Source of the DNA: Caballeronia choica
Lineage (GTDB): Bacteria > Pseudomonadota > Gammaproteobacteria > Burkholderiales > Burkholderiaceae
NCBI RefSeq assembly: GCF_001544535.1
Contig: NZ_FCON02000072.1
Coordinates: 1-39,739 of the forward strand
DNA: 39,739 nt
Direction: 5' to 3'
Each line of letters begins with the position of its first letter. Within the stretch, counting starts at the first letter, position 1. The position numbers and the translations under genes are program-made. Shown here piece by piece: positions 8,012 through 15,672 of the stretch. The notes beneath the pieces are model-generated. The model did not search any database, was not told the origin of the DNA, and worked only from the letters and a program-made list of their open reading frames with translations.

Positions 8012-9343
8012 ATGTTACGGCTTACACCACGAAGGATGGCCGCGGCGCTGGCGTTGTCGCTGGGGCTATGCATGGCAACGGGCGCACAGGCGCAGGCCAA
8101 GCAGTTGACGCTGTGCTGGGCGGCCTGGGACCCGGCCAACGCGCTCGTCGAATTGTCGAAGGATTTCACGGCCAAGACCGGCATACAGATGAAGTTCGAA
8201 TTCGTGCCGTGGACGAGCTATGCCGACCGCTTCATCAATGAACTCAATTCGCACGGCAAGCTGTGCGACCTGATCATCGGCGACAGTCAATGGATCGGCG
8301 GCGCGGCGGTCAACGGGCACTACGTCAAGCTCAACGACTTCTTCGCCAAGAACAAGATATCGATGGACGATTTCATGCCGGCGACCGTCGTCGGCTACGC
8401 GGAGTGGCCGAAGAACACGCCGAACTACTGGGCCTTGCCCGCGATGGCGGATGCGGTCGGCTGGACCTATCGCAAGGACTGGTTCGCGCGGCCCGAATTG
8501 CGCGCCGAGTTCAAGCAGAAATACAAGCGCGAACTCGAACCGCCGCAAACCTGGGACGAGCTCAAGCAGACCGCCGAGTTCTTCCAGGGACGCAAGATCG
8601 ACGGCAAGACGGTGTACGGTGCCTATATCTTCACCGAGCGCGGCTCGGAAGGCATCACGATGGGCGTGACCAACGCGCTCTACAACTTCGGCTTCGAGTA
8701 TGAGAATCCGAAGAAGCCGTATCAACTGGATGGCTTCGTCAACTCGCCGGGGTCGGTCAAGGGGCTGGAGTTCTACAAGTCGCTCTACAAGTGCTGCACG
8801 GCGCCGGGCATGACCAACGCCTACATGCAGGAAGGGCTCGATGCGTTCAAGTCCGGCCAGGTCGCGATGCAGATGAACTGGTTCGCCTTCTTTCCCGGTC
8901 TCTACAAGGACCCGAACGTAGGCGGCGACAAGATCGGCTTCTTCGTCAATCCGCGCGAGACGAAGCAGTTCACGCAACTGGGCGGGCAGGGCATCTCGGT
9001 GGTGTCGTACTCGGATCACAAGGCCGATGCGCTCGAATACATCAAGTGGTTCGCGCAACCGGATGTCCAGAAGAAATGGTGGCAGGTTGGCGGCTATTCG
9101 GCGGCGAAGTCGGTCGTGCAGGACCCGAGCTTTCCGGGCAGTGCACCGTTCGCGCCGGCGTTCCTGAAGTCGATGGAAATCGTCAAGGACTTCTGGGCCG
9201 AGCCGACCTATGCCGAACTCCTGCTCGACATGCAGAAGCGCGTGCATGACTACGTCGTCGCGGACAAGGGGACGGCCAAGGAAGCGCTCGACCTCTTGGT
9301 GAAGGACTGGAACAAGGTGTTCAAGGCGGCGGGCAAGAACTGA
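8012..9343 (+). CDS. ABC transporter periplasmic solute-binding protein, carbohydrate/polyol type (family 1)
   Basis: The 443-residue protein is a family 1 extracellular solute-binding protein that captures a sugar or polyol for the permeases encoded next. A Sec signal peptide spans residues 1 to about 27 (MLRLTPRRMAAALALSLGLC, then GAQAQA), with probable cleavage after AQA. The mature part starts KQLTLCWAAWDPANALVELS and contains the usual domain-crossing segments such as DLIIGDSQWIGGAA, PAMADAVGWTYRKDWF and GQVAMQMNWFAFFPG. The last of these is a typical gating/hinge segment in this family. AAAGGAG at 7998-8004 supports the ATG at 8012. Its stop overlaps an upstream in-frame ATG of the next gene, though the better start of that gene is 57 bases on. 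The ligand is unknown; the kinase genes downstream suggest a C3 or C4 polyol or ketose. Confidence 0.93.
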   Translation: MLRLTPRRMAAALALSLGLCMATGAQAQAKQLTLCWAAWDPANALVELSKDFTAKTGIQMKFEFVPWTSYADRFINELNSHGKLCDLIIGDSQWIGGAAVNGHYVKLNDFFAKNKISMDDFMPATVVGYAEWPKNTPNYWALPAMADAVGWTYRKDWFARPELRAEFKQKYKRELEPPQTWDELKQTAEFFQGRKIDGKTVYGAYIFTERGSEGITMGVTNALYNFGFEYENPKKPYQLDGFVNSPGSVKGLEFYKSLYKCCTAPGMTNAYMQEGLDAFKSGQVAMQMNWFAFFPGLYKDPNVGGDKIGFFVNPRETKQFTQLGGQGISVVSYSDHKADALEYIKWFAQPDVQKKWWQVGGYSAAKSVVQDPSFPGSAPFAPAFLKSMEIVKDFWAEPTYAELLLDMQKRVHDYVVADKGTAKEALDLLVKDWNKVFKAAGKN

Positions 9344-9399
9344 TGTCGTGGCTGCGCGGCGGCTCTCACCGGCCGCCGCCATGTGACGAGGAGACGGGC

Positions 9400-10356
9400 A
9401 TGCAGGCAGACAGGCCATTCGTATCGCAGGAGGTCAAGCCGGGGCAGGCGAGGCGCGCGGCCGGCAAGTTGCGTGGACTGTCGGACCGCGCGATCGCGTG
9501 GCTCTTCATTCTTCCCACGATCGTGTTGCTCCTCGCGATCAACATCTTTCCGCTGATCTGGGCGCTGCGGCTTTCGTTCACGAATTTCAAGTCGAACATG
9601 CCGAGCGTGGCGGCGCACTTCGTCGGCATCGACAACTACGTCGACATCCTCACCGACGAGGACATCTGGTACGCGATGCAGGTCACCGCGCGCTTCGTGT
9701 TCTGGTCGGTGGGGCTCGAAGTGCTGCTGGGTTTCGGGCTCGCGCTCCTGATCAACCGGCAGTTTCGCGGCCACAGCTTCTGGACCACGCTGATCCTGCT
9801 GCCGATGATGCTTTCGCCTGCGGTCGTCGGCAACTTCTGGACCTTCCTGCTGCAGCCGCAGACCGGTCTCTTCAACGACATCGTGAGCTTTCTCACGGGC
9901 ATCGCGCCTGGCTCGTTCCAGATGATCGGCGACGTGGCGCTCGCACCGTGGACCATCGTGATGGTCGATTGCTGGATGTGGACGCCGTACGTGATGCTGA
10001 TCTGCCTGGCCGGACTGCGTTCGATTCCCGACTACATCTACGAGGCGGCGGAAGTGGACCGCGCGAGTCCGTGGCGGCAGTTCTGGTCGATCACGCTGCC
10101 GATGACGCTGCCGTTCCTGATGCTCGCCATCCTCTTTCGCGGCATCGAGAACTTCAAGATGTTCGACATGGTGAACCTGCTCACCTCGGGCGGACCCGGC
10201 TCGGTGACGGAGACGGTATCGATCACGCTCAAGCGCGCCGCGTTCGAAAAGTGGCAGACGGGTTATTCATCGGCGCTAGCGATCATCCTGTTCGTCACCG
10301 TGTTCGGCGCGGCGAACATCTATATCAAGGCCCTCAACCGGATCAAACAGCGATGA
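9400..10356 (+). CDS. Sugar/polyol ABC transporter permease, MalF-like
   Basis: The 318-residue protein is a six-helix inner-membrane permease of the MalF/UgpA type. The first membrane helix is AIAWLFILPTIVLLLAINIF at about residues 30-49, followed by the typical LIWALRLSFTNFK. The cytoplasmic EAA loop that docks the ATPase reads YEAAEVDRASPWRQFWSITL (about 225-244). I chose the ATG at 9400 because GAGGAGA lies just upstream. A start at 9343 overlapping the previous stop would add 19 residues without a clear ribosome binding site. The C-terminal end overlaps the next permease gene by four bases (ATGA), which indicates translational coupling. The protein pairs with the 10353-11306 product to form the channel. 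Confidence 0.92.
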   Translation: MQADRPFVSQEVKPGQARRAAGKLRGLSDRAIAWLFILPTIVLLLAINIFPLIWALRLSFTNFKSNMPSVAAHFVGIDNYVDILTDEDIWYAMQVTARFVFWSVGLEVLLGFGLALLINRQFRGHSFWTTLILLPMMLSPAVVGNFWTFLLQPQTGLFNDIVSFLTGIAPGSFQMIGDVALAPWTIVMVDCWMWTPYVMLICLAGLRSIPDYIYEAAEVDRASPWRQFWSITLPMTLPFLMLAILFRGIENFKMFDMVNLLTSGGPGSVTETVSITLKRAAFEKWQTGYSSALAIILFVTVFGAANIYIKALNRIKQR

Positions 10357-11306
10357 GACCGTCTGGCACTGCACATTCCGTCGTGGCCGCGTCGGCGGGC
10401 GGCAAGCGGTTCGCTGCGATCGTCGTGATCGCGTATGCGCTCGTGACGACGCTGCCGATCGCGTGGATCTTCATGACGAGCTTCAAGTCGCAGGAGGATG
10501 CGATTGCGTATCCGCCGGTCGTCTTGTTTCATCCGACGCTCGAAGGCTATGTCAATCTCTTCACGATCCGCTCGCGGCAGACGCCCGAGTTCATCGCGAG
10601 CCTGCCGCCTGCCACGACGTGGTACGAGCGCGATGTGAGGAAGCGCAGCATGGTGATCGCGGGGCCGTCGAAGGTATTGCCGCGCTTCATGAACTCGCTC
10701 GTGATCGGATTCGGCTCGACGTTTCTCGCGGTGTTTCTCGGCACGCTCGCGGCGTATGCGTTTTCGCGCTTCAAGGTGCCGCTCGCCGACGACCTGCTGT
10801 TCTTCATCCTCGCGACACGGATGATGCCGCCAATCGCCGTGGCGATCCCGATCTACCTGATGTATCGCGCGCTGGGCCTGAGCGACAGCTATGTCGGCAT
10901 GATCGTGCTCTATACGGCGGTCAACGTATCGCTTGCGGTATGGCTGCTCAAGGGCTTCATGGACGAGATACCGCGCGAGTACGAAGAAGCCGCGCTCGTC
11001 GACGGCTATACGCGGCTGCATGCGTTCGTCAAAGTGGTGCTGCCGCAGGCGATCACCGGCATCGCGGCGACCGCGATCTTCTGCCTGATCTTCGCGTGGA
11101 ATGAATACGCGTTCGCGTCGCTGCTGACGAGCGGCGACGCGCAGACGATGCCGCCGTTCATTCCGTTCATCATCGGCGAAGGCGGACAGGACTGGCCGGC
11201 GGTCGCCGCCGCGACGACGCTCTTCGTGCTGCCGATCCTCTTCTTCACCGTCGTGCTTCGCAAGCAACTCCTGCGCGGCATCACTTTCGGAGCGGTGCGC
11301 AAATGA
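10353..11306 (+). CDS. Sugar/polyol ABC transporter permease, MalG-like
   Basis: The 317-residue protein is the second permease half. It has an N-terminal helix (FAAIVVIAYALVTTLPIAWI), the family phrase FMTSFKSQEDA, and a long periplasmic loop. The EAA docking loop is YEEAALVDGYTRLHAFVKVV at about residues 210-229, and the C-terminus is KQLLRGITFGAVRK, as in MalG-type proteins. The loop between the first and second helices (about 40-110, with the charged stretch TTWYERDVRKRS) is longer than in the shortest family members. The ATG overlaps the preceding stop and the TGA overlaps the ATG of the following 64-codon gene, so the genes are translated as a coupled set. Confidence 0.92.
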   Translation: MRPSGTAHSVVAASAGGKRFAAIVVIAYALVTTLPIAWIFMTSFKSQEDAIAYPPVVLFHPTLEGYVNLFTIRSRQTPEFIASLPPATTWYERDVRKRSMVIAGPSKVLPRFMNSLVIGFGSTFLAVFLGTLAAYAFSRFKVPLADDLLFFILATRMMPPIAVAIPIYLMYRALGLSDSYVGMIVLYTAVNVSLAVWLLKGFMDEIPREYEEAALVDGYTRLHAFVKVVLPQAITGIAATAIFCLIFAWNEYAFASLLTSGDAQTMPPFIPFIIGEGGQDWPAVAAATTLFVLPILFFTVVLRKQLLRGITFGAVRK

Positions 11307-11497
11307 AAAGCGAATCGACCTTGCGACACATGCATCTGCTGCGACGCGGCCCCGGCGAAGCGATCTCCACGGTCATGATCGGCGCGGGCATCGCCATGCT
11401 CGTGCAGCCGTTTTCGCTCACACTCTTCACGTGGTCGTTTCCGGTGATACTCGCAGGCGCGCTCGCGTTTCTCGTCACCAGCCATTTCCCGGACTGA
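11303..11497 (+). CDS. Small two-helix membrane protein embedded in the ABC transporter operon
   Basis: The 64-residue product begins with a basic segment (MKSESTLRHMHLLRRGPGEA). It has two hydrophobic stretches, STVMIGAGIAMLVQPFSLTL and LFTWSFPVILAGALAFLVTS, joined by a very short turn. Its ATG overlaps the stop of the MalG-like permease, and the ATPase gene follows 3 bases after its own stop. Placement and coupling indicate a real gene rather than a chance frame. A role as an accessory subunit of the transporter is inferred from position. Glycerol ABC operons in rhizobia carry a small membrane protein (GlpU, DUF2160) in a comparable setting, but I do not see convincing sequence similarity to it. 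Confidence 0.75.
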   Translation: MKSESTLRHMHLLRRGPGEAISTVMIGAGIAMLVQPFSLTLFTWSFPVILAGALAFLVTSHFPD

Positions 11498-11500
11498 CTC

Positions 11501-12577
11501 ATGTCGACGATCGTGCTCGTGAACCTGCACAAGCGCTTCGGCGATTTCACCGCCGTGCGCGGCACCGACCTGACCGTCGGCGCGGGGCGTTTCGTCGTGC
11601 TGCTCGGGCCGTCGGGCTGCGGCAAGACCACCACGCTCAGGATGATCGCGGGCCTCGAACTGCCGACCTCCGGCCAGATCCTGATCGACGGCGAGGACGT
11701 CACCGCGCTGCGTGCGCGTCAGCGCGACATCGCGTTCGTGTTCCAGATGTTCGCGCTGTATCCGCACATGACGGTGCGCAACAACATCGCGTTTCCGCTG
11801 AAGAACGAGGGCGTGCCGCGCGGCGAGATCGCATCGCGCGTGGATGCCGCGGCACGCATGCTGCGCATCGAGCAACTGCTCGATCGCAAGACGGGCGGCC
11901 TGTCCGGTGGCGACCGGCAGCGCGTGGCCTTGGGCCGCGCGATCGTGCGCCAGCCGAAGGCGTTCCTGATGGACGAACCGCTCGGCACGCTCGATGCCGA
12001 TTTCCGCGAACTGATGTGCCTCGAACTGCGCAAGCTTCACAACGCGCTCTCGGCGACGACCGTCTACGTGACGCACGACCAGAGCGAAGCGATGGCGATG
12101 GCCGACGACCTCGTCGTGATGAATCAGGGCGAGGTGCTGCAATCCGGGCCGCCGCATGAGATCTATCACTTTCCGGCGACGGTGTTCGTCGGCAACTTCA
12201 TCGGCAGCCCGCCGATGAACTTCCTGCCAGCCGACTCGGCCGTGCGTGCAGGCGATGAAACGGTACGTCTGCATGACGCGCCGATCCCCGTGCCGCGTTG
12301 CGACGCGGCGGCCGAACGCGTGCTGCTCGGCATCCGTCCGGAGCACGTTGTGATCGACGACGAAGGTCCGCTGCGCGGCAAGGTGATCGCCGACGAATAC
12401 CTCGGCTCGCATCAGGTGCTCATCATCGAGACCGCGGCGGGCATCGTCAGGGCGCGCACGAGCAAGGATGCGCGGCTCGCGGCCGGTTCGCCGGTCGGCT
12501 TGTCGTTCCGCACGGACCGCACGCTGCTCTATGACGCCGCAAGCGGACGGCTGCTTCCGGGAGCCGCTCATGGCTGA
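11501..12577 (+). CDS. ABC transporter ATP-binding protein 1, carbohydrate-uptake type
   Basis: The 358-residue cytoplasmic ATPase has all elements of the MalK/UgpC class: Walker A LLGPSGCGKTTTLR at about residues 34-47, signature LSGGDRQRVALGRAI near 134, Walker B FLMDEP near 155, a switch His in VTHDQ near 190, and a TOBE-type C-terminal regulatory region from about 240 (FIGSPPMNFLPAD; GIRPEHVVI). The D-loop reads GTLDADF instead of the common SNLDAKL, and the signature has GGD where GGQ is usual. Both are tolerated variations. It is followed by a second, different ATPase gene, so the transporter probably uses an ATPase heterodimer, as in the rhizobial glycerol importer GlpST. The stop overlaps the next ATG by 8 bases. 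Confidence 0.94.
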   Translation: MSTIVLVNLHKRFGDFTAVRGTDLTVGAGRFVVLLGPSGCGKTTTLRMIAGLELPTSGQILIDGEDVTALRARQRDIAFVFQMFALYPHMTVRNNIAFPLKNEGVPRGEIASRVDAAARMLRIEQLLDRKTGGLSGGDRQRVALGRAIVRQPKAFLMDEPLGTLDADFRELMCLELRKLHNALSATTVYVTHDQSEAMAMADDLVVMNQGEVLQSGPPHEIYHFPATVFVGNFIGSPPMNFLPADSAVRAGDETVRLHDAPIPVPRCDAAAERVLLGIRPEHVVIDDEGPLRGKVIADEYLGSHQVLIIETAAGIVRARTSKDARLAAGSPVGLSFRTDRTLLYDAASGRLLPGAAHG

Positions 12578-13589
12578 GATCGAGTTGCGCAACGTGTCGA
12601 AGCGCTTCGGTGCGATCGTTGCCGTCGACGATCTCTCGCTCGACGTGAAGGATGGCGAGTTCGTGGTCATCCTGGGCCCGAGCGGTGCGGGCAAGACGAC
12701 GACGCTGCGCCTGATCGCCGGCCTCGAAGGTCCCGATGCCGGCGAGGTGCTGATCGATGGCGAGATCGCGACGCACGTACATCCTTCCGAGCGCGACGTC
12801 GCGTTCATCTTCCAGCAGTACTCGCTGTATCCGCACCTGAGCGTATTCGACAATCTCGCGTTCCCCTTGCGCTCGCCGCGCCGGCGCAGCAGCGAAAGCG
12901 AAGTGCGCGCGCGCGTGCAGGCGGTCGCCGCGATGCTGCACATGGAAACGAAGCTCGGCAACATGGCGACGCACCTCTCGGGCGGCGAGATGCAGCGCGT
13001 CGCGATTGGCCGCGCCCTGGTGCGCGAGCCACGCGTGTTCCTGATGGACGAGCCGCTTTCATCGCTCGACGCGAAGCTGCGCGAGGAGTTGCGCATCGAA
13101 CTGAAGCGACTGCACCGGACGATCGGCGCGAGCATCGTCTATGTCACGCACGATCAGGTGGAAGCGACCACGCTCGCGGATCGCATCGGCATTCTCGAAC
13201 ACGGGCGCCTCGTGCAGATCGGCACGCCGCGCGAAGTCTATGGCGACCCCGACTGTATCTCCGCGGCACGGCGGCTTGGCTCGCCGCCGATCAACCTGTT
13301 GCCGCGCGCGTTCTTCGACACGGCCGCTGTCCCCGCCGATACGTCGATCGTCGCGATCCGGCCGGAGGACGTCGTGCTCGAAGCGGCTGGCCGCCCGAGC
13401 GCGCTCAACCTGAAGGTCCTTGAATACTCGCCGCTGCGCCATCTGCTGATCCTCGACCGCGACGGCACCGCCGTGGTCGCGACCACGTCGATCGAGCGGA
13501 ACTTCAGTCCGGGGCAGTCGGTCGGCGTCTCGCTGCCCGCGCGCAGCCTCTTATATTTCCGCGCCGACGGAAGGAGGATTCGGACATGA
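12570..13589 (+). CDS. ABC transporter ATP-binding protein 2, carbohydrate-uptake type
   Basis: The 339-residue protein is the second ATPase of the system, starting MAEIELRNVSKRFGAIVAVD. Walker A is LGPSGAGKTTTLR near residue 33, the signature is LSGGEMQRVAIGRAL near 135, Walker B and D-loop are FLMDEPLSSLDAKLRE near 155, and the switch segment is VTHDQVEATTLAD near 190. The C-terminal TOBE-like part is short. The start at 12570 is given by the family N-terminus; an upstream in-frame ATG at 12468 only reads through the preceding gene. The ATG lies within the end of the first ATPase gene and the TGA overlaps dhaL, which again indicates coupled translation. Sequence differences from ATPase 1 make a simple recent duplication unlikely. 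Confidence 0.94.
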   Translation: MAEIELRNVSKRFGAIVAVDDLSLDVKDGEFVVILGPSGAGKTTTLRLIAGLEGPDAGEVLIDGEIATHVHPSERDVAFIFQQYSLYPHLSVFDNLAFPLRSPRRRSSESEVRARVQAVAAMLHMETKLGNMATHLSGGEMQRVAIGRALVREPRVFLMDEPLSSLDAKLREELRIELKRLHRTIGASIVYVTHDQVEATTLADRIGILEHGRLVQIGTPREVYGDPDCISAARRLGSPPINLLPRAFFDTAAVPADTSIVAIRPEDVVLEAAGRPSALNLKVLEYSPLRHLLILDRDGTAVVATTSIERNFSPGQSVGVSLPARSLLYFRADGRRIRT

Positions 13590-14215
13590 ACGGAAAGACG
13601 GTGATGGCGTGCATCGACGCCGCGCACGCAACGCTCGTGGCGAACACGGACGAGATCGCGCTGCTCGACCAGCAGATCGGCGACGGCGACCACATCTTCA
13701 ACCTGCTGCGCGGCATGGAAGCGCTGACCGCGACGCGCGCGCAGATCGAAGGCGTCGCGTTGGGGCCTGCGCTCGACGTGGCGGCGATGAAGATACTGTC
13801 GACAGTCGGAGGATCGTCGGGGCCGTTGTTCTTCTCGCTTCTCAACGGCATGGCGAAGGCATCGGCGCACAATGCGATGGATGTCGCGGGATTCGCAAGC
13901 ATCTTCGCGGCGGGCGTCGATGCAGTTGGACAGCGCGGCAAGACGGGCATCGGCAGCAAGACGATGATGGATGTGCTGATCCCGGTCGCGCGCCGCTTCG
14001 AGGAAATGGCGAGCGCGGGCGCGACCGCCGCGGAGGTGCTCGACACGTTGCCGCGAGTCGCCGAGGAATCCATGCTCGCCACGCGCGACATGCTTGCCAC
14101 CAAGGGCCGCGCATCGTTTCTCGGCGAACGCTCGCGAGGCCATATCGACCCCGGTGCGCGTTCCAGCCAGTTGATGATCGCGGCGGTTTGCGGGTGGCTC
14201 GTTCAGTCGAATTGA
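13586..14215 (+). CDS. dhaL: Dihydroxyacetone kinase-type DhaL (ADP/ATP-binding) subunit
   Basis: The 209-residue protein is the nucleotide-binding subunit of a dihydroxyacetone-type kinase. The Mg-nucleotide ligands of the family are present as D28, D33 and D35 in LLDQQIGDGDHIFN. Later motifs are TVGGSSGPLFFSLLNGMA, GKTGIGSKTMMDVLIPVA and the C-terminal KGRASFLGERSRGHIDPGAR, all typical of DhaL. In phosphotransferase-linked kinases DhaL keeps ADP, which DhaM rephosphorylates. In ATP-dependent kinases the DhaL domain is fused to DhaK and uses ATP. Here the subunit is separate and no dhaM is nearby. The ATG overlaps the stop of ATPase 2 by four bases, tying the kinase to the transporter. Confidence 0.94.
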   Translation: MNGKTVMACIDAAHATLVANTDEIALLDQQIGDGDHIFNLLRGMEALTATRAQIEGVALGPALDVAAMKILSTVGGSSGPLFFSLLNGMAKASAHNAMDVAGFASIFAAGVDAVGQRGKTGIGSKTMMDVLIPVARRFEEMASAGATAAEVLDTLPRVAEESMLATRDMLATKGRASFLGERSRGHIDPGARSSQLMIAAVCGWLVQSN

Positions 14216-14247
14216 AGCAGGTTCAGTCAATACAAGGAGTGGAGACC

Positions 14248-15237
14248 ATGAAGAAGTTCATCAACCACGTCGACGACTTTCTCGCGGAAGGCCTGGCCGG
14301 ATTCGCCGCCGCGCACGCCGACCTGGTCCTGCTCAACGACGAGCCGGTGTTCGTGCGGCGCCGCGATCTGAAGCCGGGCAAGGTCGCCCTGATCTCGGGC
14401 GGCGGCTCGGGGCACGAGCCTTTGCATAGCGGATTCGTCGGTTACGGCATGCTCGATGCGGCGTGTCCCGGCCAGATCTTCACGTCGCCGACGCCCGATC
14501 AGATGATGGCCGCCGCGAAGGCCGTCGACACGGGCGCGGGCGTCCTCTTCATCGTGAAGAACTATTCGGGCGACGTGATGAACTTCGAGATGGCCTCGGA
14601 GATGTGCGAAGTCGAGAACGCGATGGTGCTGATCAACGACGACGTCGCCGTCGAGAACTCGAGCTATACCACCGGGCGGCGCGGTGTCGCGGGGACGGTG
14701 ATTGTCGAGAAGCTGGTCGGCAGCATGGCGGAGAGCGGCGCGAGTCTCGAACAGTGCAAGACCTTCGGCGATCGCATCAACAAGCGCACGGCGTCGATGG
14801 GCGTTGCGTTCACGAGTTGCACGGTGCCGGCGGCGGGCACGCGCACGTTCAAGATCGGCGACGACGAGATTGAAGTGGGCGTGGGTATACACGGCGAGCC
14901 GGGAAGGCGCCGTGCGCCGATGGCATCCGCCGATGCGATCGCGGGGGAACTACTGACGGCGATCGTCGACGATCTCAAGCCGCAGGCGGGTGCGCAACTG
15001 CTGGTGCTCGTCAACGGATTGGGCGGTACGCCGCTTGGGGAACTCTATCTGCTGTTCAATTCGACACGGCTCTGGCTTCATCAACGCGATCTGCATATCG
15101 CGCGGGCGCAGGTCGGGTCGCTGACGACATCGCTGGAAATGGCGGGGGCGTCGATCACGCTCTGCGTGCTCGACGAGGAGATGACCTCGCATTGGGATAG
15201 TCCGGTGCATACGCCGGGGCTGCGGTGGGGGATGTAG
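14248..15237 (+). CDS. dhaK: Dihydroxyacetone kinase-type DhaK (substrate-binding) subunit
   Basis: The 329-residue protein binds the ketose covalently and, with DhaL, phosphorylates it in the cytoplasm. Family motifs are SGGGSGHEPLHSGFVGYGML near residue 50 and PGQIFTSPTPDQM near 75. The active-site H215 lies in GVGIHGEPG and corresponds to the His that forms a hemiaminal with dihydroxyacetone. NGLGGTPLGELYLL follows near 254. The ATG at 14248 follows AAGGAG at 14234-14239, and 32 bases separate it from dhaL. The gene closes the operon. Paralogues in this family (L- and D-erythrulose kinases) act on C4 ketoses, so the natural substrate may be dihydroxyacetone or a tetrulose rather than certainly dihydroxyacetone. 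Confidence 0.95.
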   Translation: MKKFINHVDDFLAEGLAGFAAAHADLVLLNDEPVFVRRRDLKPGKVALISGGGSGHEPLHSGFVGYGMLDAACPGQIFTSPTPDQMMAAAKAVDTGAGVLFIVKNYSGDVMNFEMASEMCEVENAMVLINDDVAVENSSYTTGRRGVAGTVIVEKLVGSMAESGASLEQCKTFGDRINKRTASMGVAFTSCTVPAAGTRTFKIGDDEIEVGVGIHGEPGRRRAPMASADAIAGELLTAIVDDLKPQAGAQLLVLVNGLGGTPLGELYLLFNSTRLWLHQRDLHIARAQVGSLTTSLEMAGASITLCVLDEEMTSHWDSPVHTPGLRWGM

Positions 15238-15262
15238 CCGAAGGTGCGAGACGGGTACGAGG

Positions 15263-15294
15263 CACGGGCGCCGTGGTCCGCGCGGCGCCACGTG
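15263..15294. terminator. GC-rich hairpin between convergent dhaK and the immunity-like gene
   Basis: CACGGGCGCCG and CGGCGCCACGTG form an 11-bp stem with one bulge and a 9-base loop. It sits in the 61-base gap between two convergent stops, so it may end transcription from either side. There is no U-tract on either strand, so its efficiency is uncertain. Confidence 0.35.
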
Positions 15295-15298
15295 ATGC

Positions 15299-15667
15299 TC
15301 AACCGGCCGCCGACTCGATGCGCAGCGAATCGAACTCGATGGCGAGTTCAGCGCCGAGGCTGGCGTACATGAACGCCAGATTCGCACCTTTGCGCTTCGA
15401 AAGCCGCTCGCCCTTGTTCAAGGCTGCACTCACGTCGTCGTAGTTCTTCCCGGTCGCCTCGACGATTCGGATGCTGTATACGATGTTCAATAACCCAAGA
15501 CCTTCAAGGCTAAAACACGTCACGCCTTCGAACGTCACGGATGCGCGCTTGTCTTCGAGATACAGGCCAAGCGTCAACTCGCGAGGTTCTGCATTTGGCC
15601 CGATGCTCACGCGGTCCAGGTACCAGTCGTGAAAATGATTCCATTTCGTGAGTTTTGCTTCTGTCAT
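15299..15667 (-). CDS. Candidate immunity protein (Imm50-like by eye) for the upstream toxin-like gene
   Basis: The 122-residue protein starts MTEAKLTKWNHFHDWYLDRV, with the HDxxL pattern near residue 13. Alternating beta-strand segments follow: LTLGLYLEDKRASVTFEGVT, then LGLLNIVYSIRIVE. This layout recalls small immunity proteins of the Imm50 kind found next to polymorphic toxins. The resemblance is by eye and unproven. There is no signal peptide, so it would act in the cytoplasm. Its ATG lies 5 bases after the stop of the 301-codon toxin-like gene on the same strand, the standard toxin-then-immunity order with coupled translation. A longer frame from 15727 would overlap the toxin gene and is rejected. 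It ends 61 bases from the convergent dhaK stop. Confidence 0.65.
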   Translation of the reverse strand: MTEAKLTKWNHFHDWYLDRVSIGPNAEPRELTLGLYLEDKRASVTFEGVTCFSLEGLGLLNIVYSIRIVEATGKNYDDVSAALNKGERLSKRKGANLAFMYASLGAELAIEFDSLRIESAAG

Positions 15668-15672
15668 TTCTT

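Noticed and set aside
9343-9400. Extended start of the MalF-like permease at 9343, overlapping the preceding stop
   Set aside because: The ATG at 9400 has a good GAGGAGA site, and the extra residues do not fit the family start. The overlap makes it worth recording as an alternative.
11006-13135. A 709-codon minus-strand frame across the permease and ATPase genes
   Set aside because: It crosses several well-supported plus-strand genes with coupled starts and has no recognisable domain.
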